Made by a program: the position numbers and the translations under genes
Shown here: piece after piece, positions 50,514 through 58,088 of the stretch
How the letters are laid out: each line of letters opens with the position of its first letter
Position numbering within the stretch: the first letter of the stretch is position 1
The notes under the pieces: model-generated
Told to the model about the DNA's origin: nothing
The model's input: the letters and a program-made list of their open reading frames with translations, nothing else
Databases searched by the model: none
Origin: an uncultured Acetatifactor sp.
GTDB lineage: Bacteria; Bacillota; Clostridia; Lachnospirales; Lachnospiraceae
DNA: 64,000 nt
Assembly: GCA_910589035.1 (NCBI GenBank)
Contig: CAJUSI010000021.1
Coordinates: forward strand, 1-64,000
Reading direction: 5' to 3'

Positions 50514-51884
50514 ATGGGAAAGATAAGTAAGGATACAAGAATAGCGGTGCCGCCCAGGGCACAGGCTATTATAAGGACGATCACGGAGGCGGGACATGAG
50601 GCTTATGCGGTGGGCGGGTGCGTCCGGGACTGCATCCTGGGCAGGCAGCCCCAGGACTGGGACATTACCACCTCCGCAAGGCCTGAACAGGTAAAGGCTC
50701 TTTTTCCCCACACCATAGATACGGGACTGCAGCATGGCACGGTCACCGTCATGATGGACAGGGAAGGCTTTGAGGTGACTACCTACCGCATCGACGGAAG
50801 CTATGAGGACAGCAGGCATCCCAGCAGAGTTACCTTTACCCCCAGCCTTACGGAGGATTTAAAGCGCAGGGACCTGACCATCAACGCCATGGCCTATAAT
50901 GAGAGCCGGGGGCTGGTGGATCCCTTCGGAGGGCTGGAGGATCTGGAGAGGGGAATTGTGCGATGCGTGGGCAATCCCATGGAGCGCTTCTCGGAAGATG
51001 CACTGCGCATTCTGCGGGCCATCCGCTTCTCCGCCCAGCTGGGCTATGGGATTGAGGAAGAAACCCTGGGCGCGGTCAGGAAGCTTTCCCCCACCCTGGA
51101 GCGCATCAGCGCTGAAAGAATCCAGGCGGAGCTGATAAAATTACTGCTCTCACCCCACCCCGATTATCTGCGGATTGCCTATGACAATGGTGTCACAAAA
51201 GTGATTCTGCCGGAATTTGACCATGCCATGGAGACCGATCAGACGCACCGGCATCATTGCTGCAGTGTGGGGGAGCATACCCTTCGCTCCCTGCTCCATG
51301 TGGAGGCGGACAGGGTGCTGCGGCTGGCCATGCTGCTCCATGATTTGGGCAAACCGGCCGTGCTGACCGTGGATGAGGGGGGGATTACGCATTTTCACGG
51401 GCATGCGGCGGTCAGCGCCGTGATGGCGGAGCGTATATTAAAAAGGCTGAAATTCGATAATGATACGGTTCAGAAGGTGTGCAGGCTGGTTTTGTACCAT
51501 GATTACGGAAACGGAATGGACGTGGATATGCGGATGGCCAGGAGAGCCGTGAACAGAATCGGGGAAGAAGCCTTTCCCGGGATTTTTGCGGTAAAGTATG
51601 CCGATATCATGGCACAGAGCGATTATTGCCACAGGGAGAAGCTGGAAAGGCTGGAGAAATGGAGGGAGCTTTACGGGGAAATTCTGGCAGGGCGGCAGTG
51701 TGTATCCTTAAAGACTCTGGCAGTGAAGGGCTCCGACCTGATCGCCCTGGGATGGAAGCCGGGAAAGGAGCTGGGAGCCGTCCTGCAAAAGCTCCTGGAG
51801 CTGGTACTTGACGATCCCGGGCGCAATACAAGAGAAATCCTTCTGGCACAAGCGGAACAGATGAAAATAGCGGGCGAGTCCTAA
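50514..51884 (+). CDS. cca: CCA tRNA nucleotidyltransferase
   Basis: A 456-residue class II nucleotidyltransferase that adds or repairs the 3' CCA end of tRNAs. Catalytic AYAVGGCVRDCILGRQPQDW with DIT, then RRDLTINAMAYN, and EDALRILRAIRFSAQLGY. An HD phosphohydrolase domain (HCCSVGEHTLRSLLHV, LAMLLHDLGKP, about 245-290) follows, typical of the Firmicute form. Neither tRNA in this window encodes CCA, consistent with need for this enzyme. ATG 50514 has GGAGGCAGA. Confidence 0.92.
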   Translation: MGKISKDTRIAVPPRAQAIIRTITEAGHEAYAVGGCVRDCILGRQPQDWDITTSARPEQVKALFPHTIDTGLQHGTVTVMMDREGFEVTTYRIDGSYEDSRHPSRVTFTPSLTEDLKRRDLTINAMAYNESRGLVDPFGGLEDLERGIVRCVGNPMERFSEDALRILRAIRFSAQLGYGIEEETLGAVRKLSPTLERISAERIQAELIKLLLSPHPDYLRIAYDNGVTKVILPEFDHAMETDQTHRHHCCSVGEHTLRSLLHVEADRVLRLAMLLHDLGKPAVLTVDEGGITHFHGHAAVSAVMAERILKRLKFDNDTVQKVCRLVLYHDYGNGMDVDMRMARRAVNRIGEEAFPGIFAVKYADIMAQSDYCHREKLERLEKWRELYGEILAGRQCVSLKTLAVKGSDLIALGWKPGKELGAVLQKLLELVLDDPGRNTREILLAQAEQMKIAGES

Positions 51885-51974
51885 CATACTTTCGGAAATC
51901 CTCTCATATGATGGTTATGAACCGGACCGGACACGGTGCGGCGATACAGGAAACCAATGTAGGAGGGGCCGGAA

Positions 51975-52979
51975 GTGAATGACAGGGCAGTTGAGTTGCT
52001 GGAGCAGTATGAGATAGAGGTGCTTCGCACCAGAAAGGGCAGGGGCGCCATTTTGTGTGACACCAATCTGGGAATCCTGATTTTGAAGGAGTATTCGGGA
52101 AGCCCGGACAGGATAGAGCTGCAGAATAAGCTGTTAAAACAGATATCGGATGCCGGATTGGTGAAGGTGGAAAGTATTATACCCAACAGGGAGGGAACAC
52201 TGGTTGTTAAGGACGGCGACGGCGCGGGATATGTGCTGAAGACCTGGCGGGACGGGAGGGAGTGCAGCCTTTATGACAGGGCGGAATGCGCCGAGGCGGT
52301 ACAGCTTTTGGCCAGACTTCACGACTGTATGAGGCTTCCCGGGGACACCCTGAATCTTCCATTGGCCTTTTCCCTGGAAAAGGAGTATGATAAACGCAAC
52401 AGGGAACTGAAGCGGGTGAGAAAATATCTGCAGCAGAAGAAGCAGAAGAACTGGTTTGAAATCAATCTGCGCCATACGCTGGACGCATTTCTGGAACAGG
52501 CGCTTGCCGTGACAGAGGAGTGGAAGGCTTACTGCCCGGCGGCCGGAGAAGGAACGGGAACGGATTTCGTGGAATTCTGCCATGGGGATTATCAATATCA
52601 TAATATACTTCAGGGGAGTGACGGATGGTTTCTAGTCAACTTCGAGAAATATCTCAGGGATGACCCTGTAAGAGATCTCTACCTTCTTCTCAGAAAGCTT
52701 CTGGAGAAGGTGAACTGGTCGGTTTCCCTGGGGACGGAGCTGCTGGAGGCCTATGAAAAGCAGCGCCCCATAGCGGCCGGAAGCTGGATTGACCTGTATT
52801 ACAGACTGGCCTATCCGGAGAAATTCTGGAAGATTGTGAATTTTTACTATAATTCGGGGAAGGCATGGATACCGGAAAAAAATCAGGAGAAGCTGGAGAG
52901 AGTGATTGCCCAGGAAAAGGAAAAGCAGCACTTCCTGGATGAGGTTTTCCGAAATGTGGGGAGGCTGCGCCGATCATAA
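51975..52979 (+). CDS. CotS-family spore coat kinase-like protein
   Basis: A 334-residue member of the CotS/choline-kinase-like fold. The catalytic-loop motif is EFCHGDYQYHNIL (residues about 195-207) with a partner NFEKYLRDDPVRDL. Residues about 20-60 form the N-lobe, although the classic Lys is not obvious. CotS proteins are assembled into the spore coat; the substrate is unknown. Start GTG 51975 after GGAGGGGCCGGAA. Next to a PEGA lipoprotein gene. Confidence 0.8.
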   Translation: MNDRAVELLEQYEIEVLRTRKGRGAILCDTNLGILILKEYSGSPDRIELQNKLLKQISDAGLVKVESIIPNREGTLVVKDGDGAGYVLKTWRDGRECSLYDRAECAEAVQLLARLHDCMRLPGDTLNLPLAFSLEKEYDKRNRELKRVRKYLQQKKQKNWFEINLRHTLDAFLEQALAVTEEWKAYCPAAGEGTGTDFVEFCHGDYQYHNILQGSDGWFLVNFEKYLRDDPVRDLYLLLRKLLEKVNWSVSLGTELLEAYEKQRPIAAGSWIDLYYRLAYPEKFWKIVNFYYNSGKAWIPEKNQEKLERVIAQEKEKQHFLDEVFRNVGRLRRS

Positions 52980-53050
52980 AAGGCTTACTCAGGAAGGCTG
53001 AGACGGCCGTGGGGATGAACAGGGCTTCCGGAGAGTACAAAGAGGGATAT

Positions 53051-54466
53051 ATGGTGAAGAAAGAGAAAAGTACCGAAAAGGGGATGAGAAATCGATATTA
53101 TCTTATCCTGATGACAATTATGACAATTCTGTCGTTATCCGGATGCGGACTTCCGTTTTTCGGAAAGAACGGGGAGGAAAGCGGACCGTCGGAACCGGGG
53201 AGGGCGGACACGGGCTTCGTGCTCACAGGGCCGGACAGCTTCGATTCGGCGGATACTGCCATTCTGGTGAACCGAAACGAGGAGGATGATACTCTGACCT
53301 TCCTGAATCTGGAGCTGGGGAGAAAGTATACTCTATCCATGGACGGAACCACCAGGCTCTACGACCGGTATGGGGAAGCTGTCACCGTGGGTCAGTTTGA
53401 AAAGGGGGATATTGTGGATATCACCTTTCTGAAGACAAAAAAGCATCTGACCACCATGCAGCTCTCCGGCCAGGCCTGGGTCTATGAGGATGTACAGTGG
53501 TATGAGATGAATACGGCGAAGGGGGAGGTAACCATCGGCTCCGACCTGTACAAGCTTACTTCCAATACCCAGTACCTGTCGGCAGGCAGGAGCATCGAAC
53601 CCATGGATCTGAATGCGGCAGATGTATTAAGCTTTCAGGGCATCGACAAACAGGTCCTCACCGTGCGGGTGGAGAAGGGACATGGTTACCTGCGCCTGAA
53701 GAACGACGAAAATTTTGTGGGCGGCTGGATCGAGATCGGACAATCTATAATACAGCGGATAACGGAGGATATGCTGCTCACGGTGCCTGAGGGCAGCTAT
53801 GAGGTGAATATAAGCAATAAGGGCGGGGGCGGCGTCAAGAATGTGGTAATCAGAAGAAATGAGGAAAGCATGCTTGACATCGGGGATCTGGAGATTCCGG
53901 AGCCCCAGAAGGGAATGGTCCTTTTCTCCCTGAGTCCCTCCGATGCGGAGCTGTATATCGACGGGGACAAGGTGGACGCATCCGGTCCCATTACGCTGGA
54001 GTACGGCCTGCACCAGTTTATTGCCAGGGCTTCCGGCTACCAGTCCATTACCCAGTATATCCGTGTGGCACAGGAATCCACGGGGGTCAACGTGGTGCTG
54101 GAGACTCTGGGCTCCGGGGCGGGGGAGGAATCCTCCTCCTCCGGTTCTACCTCCACAGACACCCTGGCGGATTACTACAAGGTCTATGTGGATGCGCCGG
54201 CAGGGGCGGAGGTGTACCTGGACGGAAATTATGTGGGTGTCTCTCCCTGCAGTTTTAAAAAGGTGGAGGGCGTGCGTGTCATTACCCTGAGAAAATCAGG
54301 GTATGAAACCAGGAGCTACACGGTGAATATCGATAATGCGGAGAAGGATCTTTCGTACTCCTTTGCGGATCTGGTGAAACAGGAGGATTCTTCCAAGGAA
54401 TCCTCCTCCGGACAATCCGGTGAATCTGAAAGCAGCGCTTCCTCCGGGACTTCCGGCAGTGAGTGA
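53051..54466 (+). CDS. PEGA-domain lipoprotein
   Basis: Product of 471 residues. N-terminal lipoprotein signal with lipobox LSGC (Cys about 32). A beta-rich region of about 200 residues is followed by PEGA repeats: LFSLSPSDAELYIDGDKVDA near residue 300 and VYVDAPAGAEVYLDGNYVGV near 380. The C-terminus is Ser/Gly/Glu-rich, suitable for a wall-spanning or sugar-binding tail. PEGA domains are surface-exposed; a precise role is unknown. GAGGGATAT precedes ATG 53051; ATG 53009 has no site. Confidence 0.8.
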   Translation: MVKKEKSTEKGMRNRYYLILMTIMTILSLSGCGLPFFGKNGEESGPSEPGRADTGFVLTGPDSFDSADTAILVNRNEEDDTLTFLNLELGRKYTLSMDGTTRLYDRYGEAVTVGQFEKGDIVDITFLKTKKHLTTMQLSGQAWVYEDVQWYEMNTAKGEVTIGSDLYKLTSNTQYLSAGRSIEPMDLNAADVLSFQGIDKQVLTVRVEKGHGYLRLKNDENFVGGWIEIGQSIIQRITEDMLLTVPEGSYEVNISNKGGGGVKNVVIRRNEESMLDIGDLEIPEPQKGMVLFSLSPSDAELYIDGDKVDASGPITLEYGLHQFIARASGYQSITQYIRVAQESTGVNVVLETLGSGAGEESSSSGSTSTDTLADYYKVYVDAPAGAEVYLDGNYVGVSPCSFKKVEGVRVITLRKSGYETRSYTVNIDNAEKDLSYSFADLVKQEDSSKESSSGQSGESESSASSGTSGSE

Positions 54467-54503
54467 AAAGGCTTATAAATATTAACTTTGTCCAGAAAAT
54501 GCC

Positions 54504-54532
54504 TTGACAAACCCGATAAAACCATATATATA
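54504..54532 (+). promoter_or_regulatory. Promoter of the HU gene
   Basis: TTGACA at 54504 and TATATA at 54527, spaced by 17 bp. Confidence 0.75.
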
Positions 54533-54605
54533 TATTTATAGACGTTTCAGAAGGACAACCGTGAAATGTACAAAAAAAGAAAACTCATTATAGGAGGCGT
54601 TCAAT

Positions 54606-54881
54606 ATGAACAAAACAGAATTAACCGCAGCTATGGCTGAGCAGGCCGGTATTTCCAGGAAAGATGCGGAGAAGGCTCTGAAGGCTTTCACCGATGTGGT
54701 ATCTGATGAACTGAAGAAGGGCGGAAAGGTTCAGCTGGTTGGCTTCGGAACTTTCGAGGTATCCGAGAGAGCGGCCAGAGAGGGCAGAAATCCCCAGACC
54801 GGCAAGTCCATGAAGATTGCTGCTTCCAAGGCTCCCAAGTTTAAGGCAGGCAAGGCTTTAAAGGATCTGGTCAACGGCTGA
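54606..54881 (+). CDS. hup: HU-family DNA-binding protein
   Basis: A 91-residue histone-like protein that bends and compacts DNA. It has the family arm GFGTFEVSERAAREGRNPQT and the standard N-terminal helices (MNKTELTAAMAEQAGISRKD). TAGGAGGCG is a strong site. The codon use is biased as in highly expressed genes (AAG and AAC). Single gene with strong promoter. Confidence 0.93.
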   Translation: MNKTELTAAMAEQAGISRKDAEKALKAFTDVVSDELKKGGKVQLVGFGTFEVSERAAREGRNPQTGKSMKIAASKAPKFKAGKALKDLVNG

Positions 54882-54908
54882 TCACTATTTGTGATATAAG
54901 AATCTGTT

Positions 54909-55008
54909 ATACTGCAGACCGCCAGGATTTACATTGATGCTCCTGGGAAAGTACTTGGCTGGCGGTCTGCAGTCGGGTCGTACTGCAAATTTAGTCGGTC
55001 TGCAGTAT
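54909..55008. repeat. Mutually exclusive hairpins after HU
   Basis: ATACTGCAGACCG (54909-54921) can pair with CGGTCTGCAGT at 54963-54973, extended by CCAG/CTGG to a 15-bp stem, or with CGGTCTGCAGTAT at 54996-55008 (13 bp). The two 3' arms compete for the same 5' arm. No T-run follows either. Confidence 0.65.
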
Positions 55009-55025
55009 AGATTATCAGGAATCAA

Positions 55026-55082
55026 AGAGCCCGCCGGGTGTCCCTCCCAGCATTGAGGATGGACATGTCCCCGGGCTTTTTG
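55026..55082 (+). terminator. Terminator before the S4 gene
   Basis: AGCCCG and CGGGCT, with further pairing inside (GTGTCC/GGACAT), are followed by TTTTTG. It separates HU from the S4/yabP block. Confidence 0.6.
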
Positions 55083-55115
55083 TGTATTTTGGATGGGGAA
55101 GCGAGGCGGAAGAAT

Positions 55116-55355
55116 ATGAGATTGGACAAATATCTGAAGGTATCGAGACTGATTAAGAGGCGTACCGTGGCAAATGAGGCCTGCGACAGCGGGCGTGTGT
55201 CAATAAACGGCAGACCGGCAAAGGCCTCCGCCGAGGTAAAGCAGGGGGATATCATCACCATCGGCTTTGGAAATAAGGAGGTAAAGGTGGAGGTGCTGGA
55301 TGTACAGGAGACCGTGAAGAAAGAGGAGGCAAAGGAGCTTTTCCGGTACCTCTGA
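55116..55355 (+). CDS. S4-domain RNA-binding protein (RlbA/HslR-like)
   Basis: A 79-residue single S4 domain: MRLDKYLKVSRLIKRRTVAN, then SGRVSINGRPAKAS and VKQGDIITIGFGNKEV. Its Bacillus counterpart (rlbA/yabO) sits in the same position before yabP. Bacterial HslR types bind stalled 50S ribosomal subunits. GAGGCGGAAGA precedes the ATG. A T-rich stretch with a short stem follows the stop. Confidence 0.9.
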   Translation: MRLDKYLKVSRLIKRRTVANEACDSGRVSINGRPAKASAEVKQGDIITIGFGNKEVKVEVLDVQETVKKEEAKELFRYL

Positions 55356-55589
55356 GGTTCTTTTTTCCTTAAGACCCTCATATAAATTATAATGACTTTA
55401 TACCAGGCTCAGCTGTTATTCTTCGGTATGCTGCTGCACTGCGCGGGCAAATGTTTTGAGAATGGCGTCCTGCCATACTGATACACCGCCGCAAAGAAAC
55501 CGCCGGAATCCGGATGAGCGTCGTATGGAATCATTAGAATTAGCATAAACGGAAGCCGAGCCGGACGGGTTCCGGGCAGGGAGGGAAAT

Positions 55590-55877
55590 ATGGAAGATTT
55601 AAGCACAGGCACGCGCGCCCACAGGGTAAGTATGACAAACCGCAGAAGCTGTACCGTCAATGGTGTCAACGATGTGCTTTCCTTTGACATACATGAAATT
55701 CTTCTGGAGACGGAGCAGGGAATGCTGATGATAAAAGGGGATGAGCTCCATGTCAACAGGCTGACACTGGAAAAGGGAGAAGTGGATATAGACGGCAGGA
55801 TCGACAGTTTTACTTATTCCGATGCGGCCGGCGGTGGACAGAAGAGCGAATCCCTGCTGACGCGTCTGTTCCGTTAA
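55590..55877 (+). CDS. yabP: Sporulation protein YabP
   Basis: A 95-residue YabP/YqfC-type protein (RRSCTVNGVNDVLSFDIHEI, then LLETEQGMLMIKGDELHVNR). YabP is needed for normal spore coat/cortex formation in Bacillus. It is followed by yabQ 4 bp on and precedes divIC, the conserved order. GGGAGGGAAAT is the site. The 234-bp gap upstream holds no gene. Confidence 0.92.
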   Translation: MEDLSTGTRAHRVSMTNRRSCTVNGVNDVLSFDIHEILLETEQGMLMIKGDELHVNRLTLEKGEVDIDGRIDSFTYSDAAGGGQKSESLLTRLFR

Positions 55878-55881
55878 GCCC

Positions 55882-56370
55882 ATGGCCAACGAGTATCAAT
55901 TCCTGCAGTATTCCCTGTTCACCGGAATCTTCATCACCTTTGTGTACGATCTGCTTCGGATTTTCCGAAGGGTAGTGCCTCACAGGTTATTCTTTATATC
56001 CCTGGAGGACCTTGCATTCTGGATCTACTGCGCGGCGGAGGTATTCCTGCTGATGTACCGCGTCAGCAACGGGACGCTGAGATGGTTCGCCGTGACCGGA
56101 GCCCTGGCGGGCATGTTCCTGTACATAAAGCTGGTCAGCCCCTTTTTTGTGAAATACACCTCCCTTGTATTGAACAAAACAGCAGGCTTGGCAGGAAAAA
56201 TATTGAAATGGTTTTTCAGGCCCTTTGGATTGGCCTGTGCAAAGGTCGGCAGGGGGACGCGCAGGGCGGGGGGAAGGGCAGGACGCTTCCTGAGAAGAGG
56301 AAAGAGCAGTTTCAAAAACAGGTTGACGTATTTTATAAAAAAGCTTAAAATGGGTTTAAAGGCCAGATGA
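55882..56370 (+). CDS. yabQ: Spore cortex protein YabQ
   Basis: A 162-residue membrane protein with four or five spans: FLQYSLFTGIFITFVYDLLR, LEDLAFWIYCAAEVFLLMY and FAVTGALAGMFLYIKLVSPF. A basic C-terminal tail follows (RAGGRAGRFLRRGKSS). YabQ is required for cortex formation in Bacillus. Adjacent to yabP, same operon. Confidence 0.92.
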   Translation: MANEYQFLQYSLFTGIFITFVYDLLRIFRRVVPHRLFFISLEDLAFWIYCAAEVFLLMYRVSNGTLRWFAVTGALAGMFLYIKLVSPFFVKYTSLVLNKTAGLAGKILKWFFRPFGLACAKVGRGTRRAGGRAGRFLRRGKSSFKNRLTYFIKKLKMGLKAR

Positions 56371-56404
56371 GAGTGTTATGGCCGCGGTTGGGAAGGAAGA
56401 GAGT

Positions 56405-56713
56405 ATGGCAAGGCGGAGAAGGGTTGCATATCGCAAAAGATATCAGAATCGTTTCGGGATGTTTCTGGTCTCACTGGTGGTGGTGCTGATCTTGATTCTG
56501 GTGGAGGTGAGAAGCCTGGAGCTGCAGGATAAGATCGATGCCAGGAAGGCGGAGGCAGCGCAGCTGGAGGCTCAGATTGAAGCTGAGAGCAGGCGGACGG
56601 AAGAGATTAACAGGTTCGGCAAGGAAGTCCAGACCAAGGGCTATATAGAGCGCATAGCCAGGGAGAAGCTGGGGCTTGTCTATGAGGATGAGATTTTATT
56701 TAAACAGAAGTAG
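56405..56713 (+). CDS. divIC: Septum initiator DivIC
   Basis: About 102 residues: basic cytoplasmic start, one membrane span (MFLVSLVVVLILILVEV), a coiled coil (LQDKIDARKAEAAQLEAQIE), and the DivIC end YIERIAREKLGLVYEDEILF. It joins FtsL and DivIB in the divisome. ATG 56405 has GGAAGGAAGA; ATG 56378 is a weaker alternative. Last gene before the spoIIE promoter. Confidence 0.9.
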   Translation: MARRRRVAYRKRYQNRFGMFLVSLVVVLILILVEVRSLELQDKIDARKAEAAQLEAQIEAESRRTEEINRFGKEVQTKGYIERIAREKLGLVYEDEILFKQK

Positions 56714-56718
56714 AAGCG

Positions 56719-56745
56719 CGGGAGCGGAGAGCTCCCGTTTTTTTT
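56719..56745 (+). terminator. Terminator of the yabP-yabQ-divIC operon
   Basis: CGGGAGC / GCTCCCG with a 5-nt loop and eight T residues. Confidence 0.9.
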
Positions 56746-56811
56746 GTCGTAAAACTTTATGGGGAGAGGTTCTCGTTTTTGACAAAAAATCAAATTTCGC
56801 CTTTCTATAAT
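56743..56811 (+). promoter_or_regulatory. Spo0A-controlled promoter of spoIIE
   Basis: TTGACA (56779) and TATAAT (56806) are separated by 21 bp, the unusual spacing known for Spo0A-activated spoIIG/spoIIE promoters of Bacillus. A minus-strand 0A-like box, TTTTTGACAAA read in reverse (TTTGTCAAAAA), overlaps the -35, and a plus-strand TTTGTCGTAAA lies at 56743, one base off the consensus TTTGTCGAAAA. This suggests sporulation-specific activation. Confidence 0.65.
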
Positions 56812-56857
56812 AGGTACTGCTGTGAGAGAGCGGCAGCAGAAAGGTGTGGATTTTGGT

Positions 56858-58036
56858 ATGATCAGACGCAAAGGTGAGGTGAAAGAGCTGCAGACGGCGC
56901 AGGTTTCGGATCTGTGCAGGTACAGGCTTCTGAATTATGCGGACAGCTTTGCCGAGCTGGCGAGGGGCTATGACCAGGAATTCGAGCCGGGGCCGTCTGG
57001 CCGGGAGGCGGTTCTGATGGAGAGAAGAATATGGGAGAGCAGGCAGATTATCCGGGGACATTTGAACGAGATGTCGAGAATTATGACGGAGGCGGCCAGC
57101 GAGGTACTGAAATTTAGACCCATGGAGGGAAAGAAGAAAAAAATGCTGATACAGGCTTTGGCGGAGGAGGGGATTCATGTGGAAGCGCCATGCTATCTGC
57201 CCAGAGGTGAGGAAAGGCAGGCGATCATGCTTACCATGAGCACCCGCGCGGGAACCAGAATATCCGCGGAGGATGCGGCCGATATGGTATCCGTGCTGCT
57301 GGACAGAAGATTTGTCCCTTCGGTGGACAGCCCTGCCATGGTGGAAAATATGCCCCAGAGCTTCATCCTGGAGGAGGAAGCAGGCTTTCTGGTGCTCACC
57401 GGCTTTTCCAGGGCCGTGAAGGAGAATGAAACCGTATCAGGGGACAATTATGCGGTGCTGGAATCCGGGAAAGGGCGGGTGACGGTGATGCTGTCGGATG
57501 GAACGGGCTCTGGAGAGAAGGCCGGTAAGGATAGCGAGAAGGTGCTTGATCTGATGGAGAAAATGCTGGAGGCCGGGTACAGTACCGGCGCGGCGGTCAA
57601 CATGGTCAATACCATGCTGTTCGCGGCGGCGGAAGACGGTAATTATCCTACTCTTGACATCTGCGATATCGATCTGTATCAGGGAAGCTGCCGGCTGAGA
57701 AAGGTGGGAGGCGCCGTCACCTTTTTAAAAAGGGCCCGGGAGGTGGAGGCAATCTGTGTGGGAAATCTTCCCCTTGGGATTTTCGGGCAGGTGGAAATCG
57801 AACCCGTGTATAAAAAGCTCCAGGACGGAGATTATCTGATTATGATATCCGACGGCGTGGCGGACGCCTTTGGGGGCGAGGATTACGAACACACCATGCA
57901 GAGCGTCATTGCGGGAATCCAGGACCACAATCCGGGAGAGATAGCGGAGAGATTGCTTCGGATTGCGCTTCATGCAAGCGGGGGGAAAATTTCGGACGAT
58001 ATGACCATAGGTGTAGTCGGAATCTGGAAAGCCTGA
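56858..58036 (+). CDS. spoIIE: SpoIIE phosphatase, short soluble form
   Basis: A 392-residue product with the SpoIIE PP2C-type domain in its second half (VSGDNYAVLESGKGRVTVML, SDGTGSGEKAGKDS, GNLPLGIFGQ, MISDGVADAFGG). SpoIIE dephosphorylates the anti-anti-sigma factor SpoIIAA to activate sigma-F in the forespore. In Bacillus it is about 830 residues with ten N-terminal membrane spans. Here there is no membrane region and about half the length is missing. The gene start agrees with the promoter (start site near 56818), so truncation at the start is not an annotation artefact. The position after divIC and before tilS is the usual one. Confidence 0.88.
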   Translation: MIRRKGEVKELQTAQVSDLCRYRLLNYADSFAELARGYDQEFEPGPSGREAVLMERRIWESRQIIRGHLNEMSRIMTEAASEVLKFRPMEGKKKKMLIQALAEEGIHVEAPCYLPRGEERQAIMLTMSTRAGTRISAEDAADMVSVLLDRRFVPSVDSPAMVENMPQSFILEEEAGFLVLTGFSRAVKENETVSGDNYAVLESGKGRVTVMLSDGTGSGEKAGKDSEKVLDLMEKMLEAGYSTGAAVNMVNTMLFAAAEDGNYPTLDICDIDLYQGSCRLRKVGGAVTFLKRAREVEAICVGNLPLGIFGQVEIEPVYKKLQDGDYLIMISDGVADAFGGEDYEHTMQSVIAGIQDHNPGEIAERLLRIALHASGGKISDDMTIGVVGIWKA

Positions 58037-58088
58037 ATCTGGAAAGTCTGAATTTGACTTTTTCCTCTTTTTGGGATACTATCTGAAT

